Source: Benthicola sp964195715 (GTDB lineage: Bacteria > Gemmatimonadota > Gemmatimonadetes > Palauibacterales > Palauibacteraceae). Taken from it: a stretch of DNA of 17,119 nt. Position 1 is the stretch's first letter; every line of letters starts with the position of its first letter. The translations under genes were made by a program, and so were the position numbers. The DNA lies in NCBI GenBank assembly GCA_964195715.1, contig CAXMRU010000009.1, positions 1 through 17,119 of the forward strand, written 5' to 3'. Below, piece by piece: positions 7,071 through 13,320 of this stretch. The notes under the pieces were generated by a model, which saw nothing but the letters and a program-made list of their open reading frames with translations, did no database searches and was not told where the DNA came from.

Positions 7071-7841
7071 ATGGCCAGTGATACGAGGAATCGGATTCTG
7101 AGCGTCGCGGCACGTCTGTTCGAAGCTCAAGGCTTCGACGGCACCGCTGTAGCCGCCATCCTGAGCGAGGCAAACGTCAACAGCGGCAGCCTGTACCACT
7201 TCTTCCCCGGTAAGGAAGCACTCCTTGTAGCCGTGCTCGAGAAGTACCTGGACACCCTCGAGCCTGCTCTGCTTGAAGCTGCCAACCGAGCCACCGACGA
7301 CCCCGTGGACACAATCTTCGCGCTCCTCGAGCTGTACCGGGGACGGCTTCTAGTATCCGGTTTTTCGCGTGGTTGTCCCGTGGGAGACCTGGCTCTCGAT
7401 ATCGGTAGCCGCCATCCTGAGGCCCGCGCCCTGGTGGATGCCTATTTCGGTGCCTGGACAGCCAGAGTGTGCGGATGGCTCGAAGCCGCCGGGGACAGGC
7501 TCCCTCCCCATACGGATCGTCGGGCTCTGGCTGCGCATGTGCTCGCGGTCATGCAGGGCGGAGTGATGCAGGCCCGGACCGCTGGCTCGATCCAGCCGTT
7601 CGATGACTCCGTGTCGCAGCTCCGCCTGCTGCTGGACCTCCTCGGAGCCGGGGTCGAGAGCCCGGCCGACACACGCTCCCGCAGGCGCCGAACCACGGCT
7701 GCCGGAACGTCGATTCCGTCCGACGCCTCGGCCCCGATCCCGTCTGAGACGGACCCGGTGGTCGGGACATCCCTGGAACGGAGTGCCGGGAAGAGGGAGG
7801 TCGTCGGCGCGGACGAAGCGGCGTGGTGGCGCGCATGGTAA
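7071..7841 (+). CDS. TetR-family transcriptional regulator of the BMC operon
   Basis: The 256-residue product has the TetR N-terminal helix-turn-helix at about residues 6-52 (RILSVAARLFEAQGFDGTAV, then SGSLYHFFPGKEALL). Its ligand-binding half resembles the LmrA/YxaF type, with the phrase RGCPVGDLALDI around residues 100-111. A usual TetR protein would end near residue 195 (LLLDLLGAG). This one continues for about 60 residues rich in Ser, Arg, Pro and Thr and ends WWRAW, which has no clear fold. The ATG at 7071 is the first ATG in frame; a TTG 29 codons upstream would place the operator copy inside the gene. The first BMC gene starts 49 bases after its stop, so it is probably co-transcribed and represses its own operon through the TTGA-N8-TCAA sites. 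The ligand is unknown; a sugar phosphate or an aldehyde is plausible. Confidence 0.88.
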   Translation: MASDTRNRILSVAARLFEAQGFDGTAVAAILSEANVNSGSLYHFFPGKEALLVAVLEKYLDTLEPALLEAANRATDDPVDTIFALLELYRGRLLVSGFSRGCPVGDLALDIGSRHPEARALVDAYFGAWTARVCGWLEAAGDRLPPHTDRRALAAHVLAVMQGGVMQARTAGSIQPFDDSVSQLRLLLDLLGAGVESPADTRSRRRRTTAAGTSIPSDASAPIPSETDPVVGTSLERSAGKREVVGADEAAWWRAW

Positions 7842-7890
7842 CGACGTCTCGGGGATCCCGCTGTGGTGCGGACACACGGGGGGAGCGCTC

Positions 7891-8613
7891 ATGATCGACG
7901 AGCGGACCATTCGGGAGATGGTGCGACGGGTGGTGCTTCGCACCGTCCAGGCTGCGGCGAACGTCTCGACCCACGGCGAAAGTCGGCTCGTCACGCAGGA
8001 GGATGTGGAAGGAGTCCCCTCCGGTGGAGATCTGACCGTGCCTGGCGGAGCGATCGTGACTCCGCTGGCCCGGCAGGTGGCGCTGGAGCGAGGCGTGAAC
8101 ATCGTCGGTCAGGATTCCTCTCTCCCCAGGGTCGCGGAGGGTGTGAGCGCGTCGAGCCCGAAAACGGTGGCGCTCGCGGCCGACCACGGTGGCTTCAAGC
8201 TGAAGAACATGCTCGGCGCGCATCTGCAAACGCGCGGCTTCACCATCCTCGACTGCGGTACGAACAGCAAGGAGGCCGTCGACTACCCGGACTACGCCCT
8301 CGCCGCTGCCCGGCTGGTCGCGCAAGGCGAGACGGCGTGTGCGATCATAGTGGACGGAGCCGGCATCGGGTCCTGCATGGTGGCGAACAAGATCCCGGGC
8401 GTACGCGCCGCCATGTGCTACGACGAGGCGACGGCCGTCAACAGCCGAGAGCACAACGACGCCAACGTGCTGACGCTGGGCGCCGGGCTCATCGGTGAGG
8501 CTCTCGCGAAGCGGATCGTCGATAAGTGGCTCGACACGCCGCATGGTGGTGGCCGCCACGCGAGGCGCGTCGGCAAGATCATGGACATCGAGCGCAGGTA
8601 TCTGAAGGGATGA
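7891..8613 (+). CDS. RpiB/LacAB-family sugar-phosphate isomerase with encapsulation peptide
   Basis: The 240-residue product has three parts. Residues 1-20 (MIDERTIREMVRRVVLRTVQ) look like an amphipathic encapsulation helix, followed by a linker. Residues 32-73 (LVTQEDVEG, then TPLARQVALERGV) resemble a short segment at the start of EutT and EutQ. Residues 91-240 are an RpiB fold: D98-H99 in AADHGGFKLK, DCGTNS, DYPDYA, VDGAGIGSCMVANK, and H188 in SREHNDANVL. RpiB interconverts ribose-5-phosphate and ribulose-5-phosphate. The E. coli catalytic Cys65 (ICGTG) is Asp155 here, so the chemistry or substrate may differ. GGGGGAG lies 5 bases before the ATG; an open frame runs further upstream across tetR but has no family sequence. 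It is first in the BMC gene set, and its stop nearly abuts the deoC start. Confidence 0.87.
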   Translation: MIDERTIREMVRRVVLRTVQAAANVSTHGESRLVTQEDVEGVPSGGDLTVPGGAIVTPLARQVALERGVNIVGQDSSLPRVAEGVSASSPKTVALAADHGGFKLKNMLGAHLQTRGFTILDCGTNSKEAVDYPDYALAAARLVAQGETACAIIVDGAGIGSCMVANKIPGVRAAMCYDEATAVNSREHNDANVLTLGAGLIGEALAKRIVDKWLDTPHGGGRHARRVGKIMDIERRYLKG

Positions 8614-8615
8614 GC

Positions 8616-9470
8616 ATGAAGCTCGACGAAGCGACGCTGGAGCGGATCATCGAGCAGGTAACGCACCAGGTTCTGCTCCTCGTACAGCGCGAGCAGGAAA
8701 GCGGCGGGACCGGGCAGGCCCTTTCGGCAGGCAACTACTCGGACCGCGTGCAGCCATTCGTTCACGCCGGGGCGGATCGCCTGGCCAGTACGCTCGGCAT
8801 CGCGCCTACGGACGGCCGCGTGAGCCATATGATAGACCATACGCTGCTCAAGCCGGACGCCACGAAGGACCAGGTGGCCCAGCTGTGTCACGAGGCGAAG
8901 AAACACTCGTTCGCATCCGTGTGCGTGAACCCGTCGTACGTGAAGCTGTGCGCCGACCTGCTCAAGGACTCGGACGTACTCGTGTGCACCGTGATCGGGT
9001 TCCCTCTCGGTGCGACCTCGACCGAGTCCAAGGCTTTCGAAGCGCAGAAGGCCATACGGGACGGCGCCACCGAAGTGGACATGGTCATCAACGTGGGGGC
9101 GCTCAAGTCGCGGGACTATGAGCGAGTCGAACATGACATCGCCGCGGTAGCGCGGGCCGTCCACGCCGGGGGCGCGATCCTCAAAGTCATCATCGAGGCG
9201 GCCCTGCTCACCGACGAGGAGAAGGTGGCCGCGTGCCAACTGGCCAAGGTCGCGCGCGCCAATTTTGTGAAGACGTCCACCGGGTTCGGGCCCGGGGGAG
9301 CCACGGCCGAAGACGTCGCTCTCATGCGACGGGTGGTCGGCCCCGGGATGGGGGTCAAGGCCTCGGGCGGAATCCGGAGCTACGAGGACGCAAAGAAGAT
9401 GATCGCCGCCGGCGCCAGTCGCATCGGCGCGAGTGCGAGCGTGAGAATCGCTCAAGAAGCCGACTCGTGA
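8616..9470 (+). CDS. deoC: Deoxyribose-phosphate aldolase with encapsulation peptide
   Basis: The 284-residue product is about 35-60 residues longer than common DeoC enzymes, because of an N-terminal amphipathic helix (LDEATLERIIEQVTHQVLLL) and a linker, typical of a BMC cargo tag. The barrel starts near residue 70 with IDHTLLKPDAT. Active-site residues are visible: D155 in EVDMVINVGA, the Schiff-base lysine K219 in FVKTSTGF, and K248 in VKASGGIR. Also present are CVNP (103-106) and IGFPLGATSTESK. The family cleaves 2-deoxyribose-5-phosphate to glyceraldehyde-3-phosphate and acetaldehyde; acetaldehyde is the volatile toxic intermediate the shell would retain. The start at 8616 is favoured over the ATG at 8610 because GAAGG lies 7 bases upstream of it. 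The alternative would overlap the RpiB stop as ATGA. Confidence 0.93.
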   Translation: MKLDEATLERIIEQVTHQVLLLVQREQESGGTGQALSAGNYSDRVQPFVHAGADRLASTLGIAPTDGRVSHMIDHTLLKPDATKDQVAQLCHEAKKHSFASVCVNPSYVKLCADLLKDSDVLVCTVIGFPLGATSTESKAFEAQKAIRDGATEVDMVINVGALKSRDYERVEHDIAAVARAVHAGGAILKVIIEAALLTDEEKVAACQLAKVARANFVKTSTGFGPGGATAEDVALMRRVVGPGMGVKASGGIRSYEDAKKMIAAGASRIGASASVRIAQEADS

Positions 9471-9479
9471 GGTAACGAC

Positions 9480-10118
9480 ATGTCCGTTGATCTTCGAACG
9501 TACTGCTTCCTGGATAGCCTGCAGCCACAACACGCGGCCTACCTGGGCACCGTGGCTCGCGGTTTTCTTCCGCTTCCCGGCGACGCTTCGCTGTGGATCG
9601 AGATCTCACCCGGAATCGAGATCAACCACATCACCGACATCGCCTTGAAGTCGACCAGCGTCCGGCCCGGCATGCAGATCGTCGAGAGGTTGTTCGGGCT
9701 GCTCGAGGTACACCACGCGGAGCAATCCGACGTGAGAGCGGCGGGCGCAGCGATCCTCGACGCGCTCGAAGTGCAGGAGTCGGACCGAATCAAGCCGCGC
9801 GTCGTGTCCAGCCAGATCATCCGGCACGTCGATGCGCACCAGGTACAGCTCGTGAACCGGATGCGTTACGGCCACATGCTGCTGGCCGGGCAGACGCTCT
9901 ACGTGCTCGAAGTCGAGCCGGCGGGCTACGCCGCCCTTGCCGCGAACGAGGCGGAGAAGGCGGCCCACATCAACATCCTCGACGTGCGGGCGTTCGGGAG
10001 CTTCGGACGATTGTACCTGGGCGGAGAGGAGCAGGACATCATGGCGGGGTATGGCGCGGCAGTGGCCGCGATCGAGGGTGTGAGCGGCCGCGAGGCGGCC
10101 ACCGGACGACGGGACTAG
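9480..10118 (+). CDS. BMC-T shell protein, double-domain, probably gated stacking type (BMC-T-D)
   Basis: The 212-residue product contains two BMC folds in tandem and so forms trimers that replace a hexamer in the shell facet. It closely recalls, from memory, the Haliangium ochraceum BMC-T proteins that stack as two trimers with a gated central pore: similar opening (LRTYCFLDSLQPQ), IVERLFGLLEVH near 67-78, PRVVSSQII near 105-113, LVNRMRYGHMLLAGQTLYVL, and AGYAALAANEAEKAA. Such gated trimers are proposed to pass large molecules such as CoA, NAD or sugar phosphates. The gene starts 9 bases after the deoC stop with a weak GAGG before the ATG. Family assignment is strong; the gated double-stack state is inferred from resemblance. 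Confidence 0.88.
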   Translation: MSVDLRTYCFLDSLQPQHAAYLGTVARGFLPLPGDASLWIEISPGIEINHITDIALKSTSVRPGMQIVERLFGLLEVHHAEQSDVRAAGAAILDALEVQESDRIKPRVVSSQIIRHVDAHQVQLVNRMRYGHMLLAGQTLYVLEVEPAGYAALAANEAEKAAHINILDVRAFGSFGRLYLGGEEQDIMAGYGAAVAAIEGVSGREAATGRRD

Positions 10119-10135
10119 GAGAAGGTTTTCCCTGC

Positions 10136-10153
10136 GGAGCGCGGCAGCGCTCC
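10136..10153 (+). other. Intergenic RNA hairpin upstream of BMC-H
   Basis: GGAGCGC (10136-10142), loop GGCA, GCGCTCC (10147-10153) form a perfect 7-bp GC-rich hairpin. It lies in the 56-base gap between the BMC-T and BMC-H genes and ends 10 bases before the BMC-H ribosome binding site. No T-run follows, so it is not a terminator. It may protect or mark the 5' end of a processed BMC-H message. Confidence 0.5.
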
Positions 10154-10163
10154 CGGAATCACC

Positions 10164-10171
10164 AGGAGGAG
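10164..10171 (+). promoter_or_regulatory. Very strong ribosome binding site of BMC-H
   Basis: AGGAGGAG, the longest Shine-Dalgarno match in the operon, lies 5 bases (counted from AGGAGG) before the BMC-H ATG at 10175. It fixes the start and fits the need for many more hexamers than pentamers. Confidence 0.75.
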
Positions 10172-10174
10172 AGA

Positions 10175-10498
10175 ATGGCTCAAGAGTACGGCGCGGTCGA
10201 TGCACTCGGAATGATCGAGTGCCGCAGCTACCCGGCGATGGTCGAGGCAGCGGATGCGATGGTCAAAGCGGCCCGGGTCGAGCTCGTCTCGTACGAGAAG
10301 ACCGGAGGCGGGTACGTAACAGCCGTGGTTCGAGGTGACGTGGCGGCGGTCAAGGCCGCGGTCGAGGCCGGCGCCCGCGGTGCCGAGAAGATCGGCGAGA
10401 TGGTGGCGATTCACGTCATCCCGCGTCCGCACGCGAACGTGGACGTGACGCTCCCGCTCGGCCGGCAGAGCTCCGGATCCAAGACCACGAAGCGGTAG
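10175..10498 (+). CDS. BMC-H shell hexamer protein (PduA/CcmK-like)
   Basis: The 107-residue product is a canonical single BMC domain: DALGMIECRSYPAMVEAADA at the start, edge lysine K31 in VKAARVELV, pore loop KTGGGYV at 42-48, and GDVAAVKAAVEAG. Residues about 78-107 form a polar tail after the conserved VIPRPH, as in other hexamers. Hexamers tile the facets of the shell, and the Gly-rich pore passes small polar substrates. It is the only BMC-H in the window, so it should be the main facet protein. It has the strongest ribosome binding site of the operon and is bracketed by two hairpins (10136-10153 and 10518-10562), both suited to high relative yield. Confidence 0.96.
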   Translation: MAQEYGAVDALGMIECRSYPAMVEAADAMVKAARVELVSYEKTGGGYVTAVVRGDVAAVKAAVEAGARGAEKIGEMVAIHVIPRPHANVDVTLPLGRQSSGSKTTKR

Positions 10499-10517
10499 CG
10501 CGGCCGTCTACGTAAGC

Positions 10518-10562
10518 TCCCGGGCCTCCCATTCGCCTCTCGGTGAATCGGAGGCCGCGGGA
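10518..10562 (+). other. Large intergenic RNA hairpin between BMC-H and BMC-P
   Basis: Arms 10523-10537 and 10542-10556 pair over 15 positions (13 Watson-Crick, one G-U, one C-C mismatch) around the tetraloop TCTC. TCCCG (10518-10522) can pair further with GCGGGA (10557-10562) with one bulged base. There is no following T-run, so it is not a standard intrinsic terminator. It lies 20 bases after the BMC-H stop and directly before TTGA-N8-TCAA copy 4. It probably protects the 3' end of BMC-H mRNA or partly stops polymerase. Confidence 0.7.
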
Positions 10563-10564
10563 AG

Positions 10565-10580
10565 TTGAATGTTCGCTCAA
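10565..10580. promoter_or_regulatory. TTGA-N8-TCAA motif, copy 4 inside the BMC operon
   Basis: The sequence TTGAATGTTCGCTCAA is flanked by G and C, matching the outer arms of copy 3. It lies between the hairpin and the first BMC-P gene, 32 bases before its ATG. No good -35/-10 pair was seen nearby, so a bound regulator here could act as a roadblock or control an unrecognised internal promoter. Confidence 0.55.
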
Positions 10581-10612
10581 CTGCGCGGCGCGCTCAGCAA
10601 CGGAGCAGGTCC

Positions 10613-10912
10613 ATGCTGTTAGGTAGAGTCGTCGGCACGCTGGTAGCAACGAGCAAGGAGCCCTCGCTCGAGGGCCTGAAGTTCCTCGTCCTGCGCCAGC
10701 TCGACATCGAGGGCAACGCCGCCGCTGGTTACCGGGTGGCGGCAGACGCCGTGGGCGCCGGCCTGGGCGAGGTGGTGCTGTACGCCTCGGGCAGTTCGGC
10801 CCGTCAGACCAGCGTCACCGACAAGAAACCCTGCGACGCCGTGATCATGGCGATCGTGGACTCGCTGACCGTCGATGGTGAGGTCACGTACGACAAGTCG
10901 CGGGACGGCTGA
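10613..10912 (+). CDS. BMC-P shell vertex pentamer (EutN/CcmL-like), first copy
   Basis: The 99-residue product is a single EutN/CcmL domain: LLGRVVGTLVATSKEPSLEG, then KFLVLRQLD, a GAGLGEVVLYASGSSAR loop, and IVDSLTV near the end. Pentamers cap the twelve vertices of the shell. The ATG at 10613 begins at the conserved M-x-x-G-R-V-V-G pattern and has GGAGCAGG about 5 bases upstream. It lies 114 bases after BMC-H, across the hairpin and operator motif, and two bases before the dehydrogenase gene. It is one of three different pentamer genes here. Confidence 0.93.
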   Translation: MLLGRVVGTLVATSKEPSLEGLKFLVLRQLDIEGNAAAGYRVAADAVGAGLGEVVLYASGSSARQTSVTDKKPCDAVIMAIVDSLTVDGEVTYDKSRDG

Positions 10913-10914
10913 GG

Positions 10915-12378
10915 ATGGAAGAGTCGAAGATTCAGTCCGTAATCGACCGGGTCATGTCGGAGCTCGGTCAGCACGAGCCGCCCGGACGTGGCGCTCTGCC
11001 GATGCCCCCGCCGGTGGCCGAGAGACCCGGCGCCTCATCGACACCGCGTCACGGGGACAACCTGTTCCCCGATGTGGACAGCGCCGTGCAGGCCGCCCGG
11101 AGGGCGTACCGCGACCTTCAGGACCTTCCCGTCTCCGTGCGGGAGCAGATGATCGCCTACATCCGCCGTACCATGCGCGAGAATGCCCAGCCTCTCGCTT
11201 ACGAGGCGTGGCAGGAGACCGGGATGGGGCGCTACGAGGACAAGATCGAGAAAGTCCTCCTGAACGCGAACAAGGCGCCGGGAGTCGAGTTCCTCGATAC
11301 GGGCGCGTGGAGCGGTGATGGCGGGCTCACCGTCGTGGAATTCGCGCCCTACGGGCTGATCGGCTCCATCATCCCGAGCACGAATCCGATCTCCACGGTG
11401 ACTTGCAACGCAATCTCGATGGTCGCGGCGGGCAACGCCGTGCTGTTCAACGCCCACCCCGGCGCCAAGGGCTGCTCGAACAAGACCGTGCAGCTCATCA
11501 ACGACGCGATCATCGAGGCCGGCGGGCCGCCCAATCTCGTATGCGCAATCGCGGAGCCCACTATCGACACCGCGGGCGCGGTGATGAGCCACAAGGGTGT
11601 CAACCTCCTGACGGTCACGGGAGGCATCGGTGTCGTGCGAGCGGCGATGTCGAGCGGGAAGCGAGCGGTGTGCGCCGGGCCGGGCAATCCGCCGGTTGTG
11701 GTGGACGAGACAGCCGACATCAGCCAGGCTGGCAGGGACATCGTCCGCGGGGCCTCGTTCGACAACAACATCATCTGCACGGACGAGAAGGAAGTGTTCG
11801 CCGTCGCCTCGATCGCCGACGACCTCAAGCGCGCCATGTGTGCCAACGGCGCGATCGAGATCGACGCCAGGCAACTCGACAAGCTCCGGCGATCGATATT
11901 CACGGACCGGCCGGAGCGCGGGCGGCACGGAACGATGAACAAGAGGTTCATCGGGAAGAACGCCTCGGTCCTGCTGCGAGAGATAGGAATTGACGCCGGC
12001 GACGAGGTGCGCCTCGTGCTGGCGGAGGTCGAACAGGACGATCCCCTGATCTTCTCCGAGCAGATGATGCCGATCCTCCCCTTGACCCGCGTGCGGGACG
12101 CCGACGAAGGAATCGACCTGGCCAAGGTTGCCGAGCACGGGTTCCGCCACACAGCCACGATGCACTCGAAGCACCTGGATCACCTGAGCCGGATGGCCCG
12201 GGAGATCGACTGCAGCATCTTCGTGAAGAACGGCGTGTCGTACGACGGCCTCGGCTACGGCGGCGAAGGCTTTTGCTCGTTCACGATCGCGAGCCCGACG
12301 GGCGAGGGAATCACGAATCCAATCAGCTTCAGCCGCATCCGCAGGTGCGTCCTGAAGGATTCGTTCCGGATCGTGTGA
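10915..12378 (+). CDS. CoA-acylating aldehyde dehydrogenase, PduP/EutE-like, BMC cargo
   Basis: The 487-residue product converts an aldehyde, here most likely acetaldehyde from DeoC, plus CoA and NAD+ to acyl-CoA and NADH. The N-terminus (SKIQSVIDRVMSELG, residues 4-18) is an amphipathic helix followed by a Pro/Gly-rich linker to about residue 45, the classic PduP-type encapsulation tag. The catalytic Cys288 lies in SFDNNIICTDEKEV. Other family signs are the cofactor-fold region EFAPYGLIGSIIPSTNP (142-158), NAHPGAKGCSNK (179-190), TGGIGVVRAAM (235-245) and GPGNPPVVVD. The start follows the BMC-P stop by two bases, within a TGAGGATG arrangement that suggests coupling. The set H, T, P shell plus this enzyme defines a metabolosome. 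Confidence 0.95.
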   Translation: MEESKIQSVIDRVMSELGQHEPPGRGALPMPPPVAERPGASSTPRHGDNLFPDVDSAVQAARRAYRDLQDLPVSVREQMIAYIRRTMRENAQPLAYEAWQETGMGRYEDKIEKVLLNANKAPGVEFLDTGAWSGDGGLTVVEFAPYGLIGSIIPSTNPISTVTCNAISMVAAGNAVLFNAHPGAKGCSNKTVQLINDAIIEAGGPPNLVCAIAEPTIDTAGAVMSHKGVNLLTVTGGIGVVRAAMSSGKRAVCAGPGNPPVVVDETADISQAGRDIVRGASFDNNIICTDEKEVFAVASIADDLKRAMCANGAIEIDARQLDKLRRSIFTDRPERGRHGTMNKRFIGKNASVLLREIGIDAGDEVRLVLAEVEQDDPLIFSEQMMPILPLTRVRDADEGIDLAKVAEHGFRHTATMHSKHLDHLSRMAREIDCSIFVKNGVSYDGLGYGGEGFCSFTIASPTGEGITNPISFSRIRRCVLKDSFRIV

Positions 12379-12418
12379 CGATGACGACACCACACTCCGA
12401 CACTCGAGACGGGGCCGC

Positions 12419-13003
12419 ATGATCGAACCGGCGCTCGCATTGATCGACTTCAGCAGCATCGCGGTGGGCATCGAGTCCGCCGACGCGATGGTGAAGCGCG
12501 CTCAACTGGAAGTCATTCGTACGGGAACCGTCCAGCCCGGCCGCTACCTGGTCCTCATCGGGGGCACGGTGGCGGAAGTGCAGGAATCCCTCGCGACCGG
12601 ACGCCAGGTGGGTGGAGAGTCGGTCCTCGACTACGTGTTCCTCCCGCACGTTCACCCCGACGTCGTCGCGGCGATCGGAGGCGCGCGGACTGAACAGCCG
12701 CGCGACGCCATGGGCGTGATCGAGACCACGACCGTGGCCGCGGCGATCCACGCGGCCGATGCCGGCATCAAGGGCGCCGAGGTCCATCTCCTCGAGATCC
12801 GCATGGCCGACGGCCTGGGTGGAAAGGGCATCGTGCTGTACTCGGGGCTCGTGGCCGACGTCGAAGCGGCGGTCGAGATCGGGTGCGAGGCAGTTCGGCC
12901 CGGGCTCCTGGTTCGAAAGGTCGTGATCTCGCAGCTCCATCCGGAAATCTGGGGCAATCTCTCAGCTGCGACACGGTTCGGATCACGCCTGGAGGGCCTG
13001 TGA
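12419..13003 (+). CDS. BMC-T shell protein, double-domain, single-layer type (BMC-T-S)
   Basis: The 194-residue product has two BMC domains. The first (about 1-90) has LALIDFSSIAVGIESADAMV and RTGTVQPGRYLVLIGGTVAEV. The second (about 95-190) has AMGVIETTTVAAAIHAADAG and MADGLGGKGIVLYSGLVADVEAAV. It is different from the first BMC-T and recalls, from memory, the single-layer trimer of Haliangium ochraceum. The pore loops (GTVQPG and DGLGGKG) have no Cys, so a PduT-like iron-sulfur site is not expected. The gene begins 40 bases after the dehydrogenase with a weak ribosome binding site, and its stop overlaps the GTG start of the next gene. Confidence 0.9.
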   Translation: MIEPALALIDFSSIAVGIESADAMVKRAQLEVIRTGTVQPGRYLVLIGGTVAEVQESLATGRQVGGESVLDYVFLPHVHPDVVAAIGGARTEQPRDAMGVIETTTVAAAIHAADAGIKGAEVHLLEIRMADGLGGKGIVLYSGLVADVEAAVEIGCEAVRPGLLVRKVVISQLHPEIWGNLSAATRFGSRLEGL

Positions 13004-13320
13004 AGCTGGCCCGGGTGATCGGCACCGTCGTGGCGACGACGAAGTACGAGGGGATGAGCGGCGTGAAGCTCCTGGTGGTTCAGCCGCTCGACCGGGATGG
13101 GCAGCCCAGGGGCTCTCCCACCGTCGCGGCCGACGCCACGGCACAGGCAGGGCATGGCCACCTGGTGTTCGTCGTGGGAAGCCGGGAAGCCGCGCAGGCG
13201 ATGCCCGAGCCGTTCGTGCCGGTCGACCTCGCCATCACGGGCATCGTCGACGAGGTGGACCGACTGTCCGACGATCGAGCTCCGACAGCGGCCTGGCACG
13301 ACGCCGCCGGGGAGGGCTGA
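13000..13320 (+). CDS. BMC-P shell vertex pentamer (EutN/CcmL-like), second copy
   Basis: The 106-residue product matches the EutN/CcmL pattern: KLARVIGTVVATTKYEGMSG, VKLLVVQPLD, GHGHLVFVVGSREAA and ITGIVDEVD. The start is a GTG at 13000 that overlaps the preceding stop (GTGA), with GGAGGG just upstream. The family pattern begins right there, although the open frame extends further upstream. The end carries an extra tail of about 15 residues after the fold, absent in the third copy. It is translationally coupled to the BMC-T before it and the pentamer after it. Confidence 0.92.
   Translation: MKLARVIGTVVATTKYEGMSGVKLLVVQPLDRDGQPRGSPTVAADATAQAGHGHLVFVVGSREAAQAMPEPFVPVDLAITGIVDEVDRLSDDRAPTAAWHDAAGEG

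Noticed and set aside
11035..12471. Minus-strand open frame of 478 codons opposite the aldehyde dehydrogenase
   Set aside because: It is antisense to a gene with an intact catalytic motif and gives an Arg/His/Asp-rich product with no domain.
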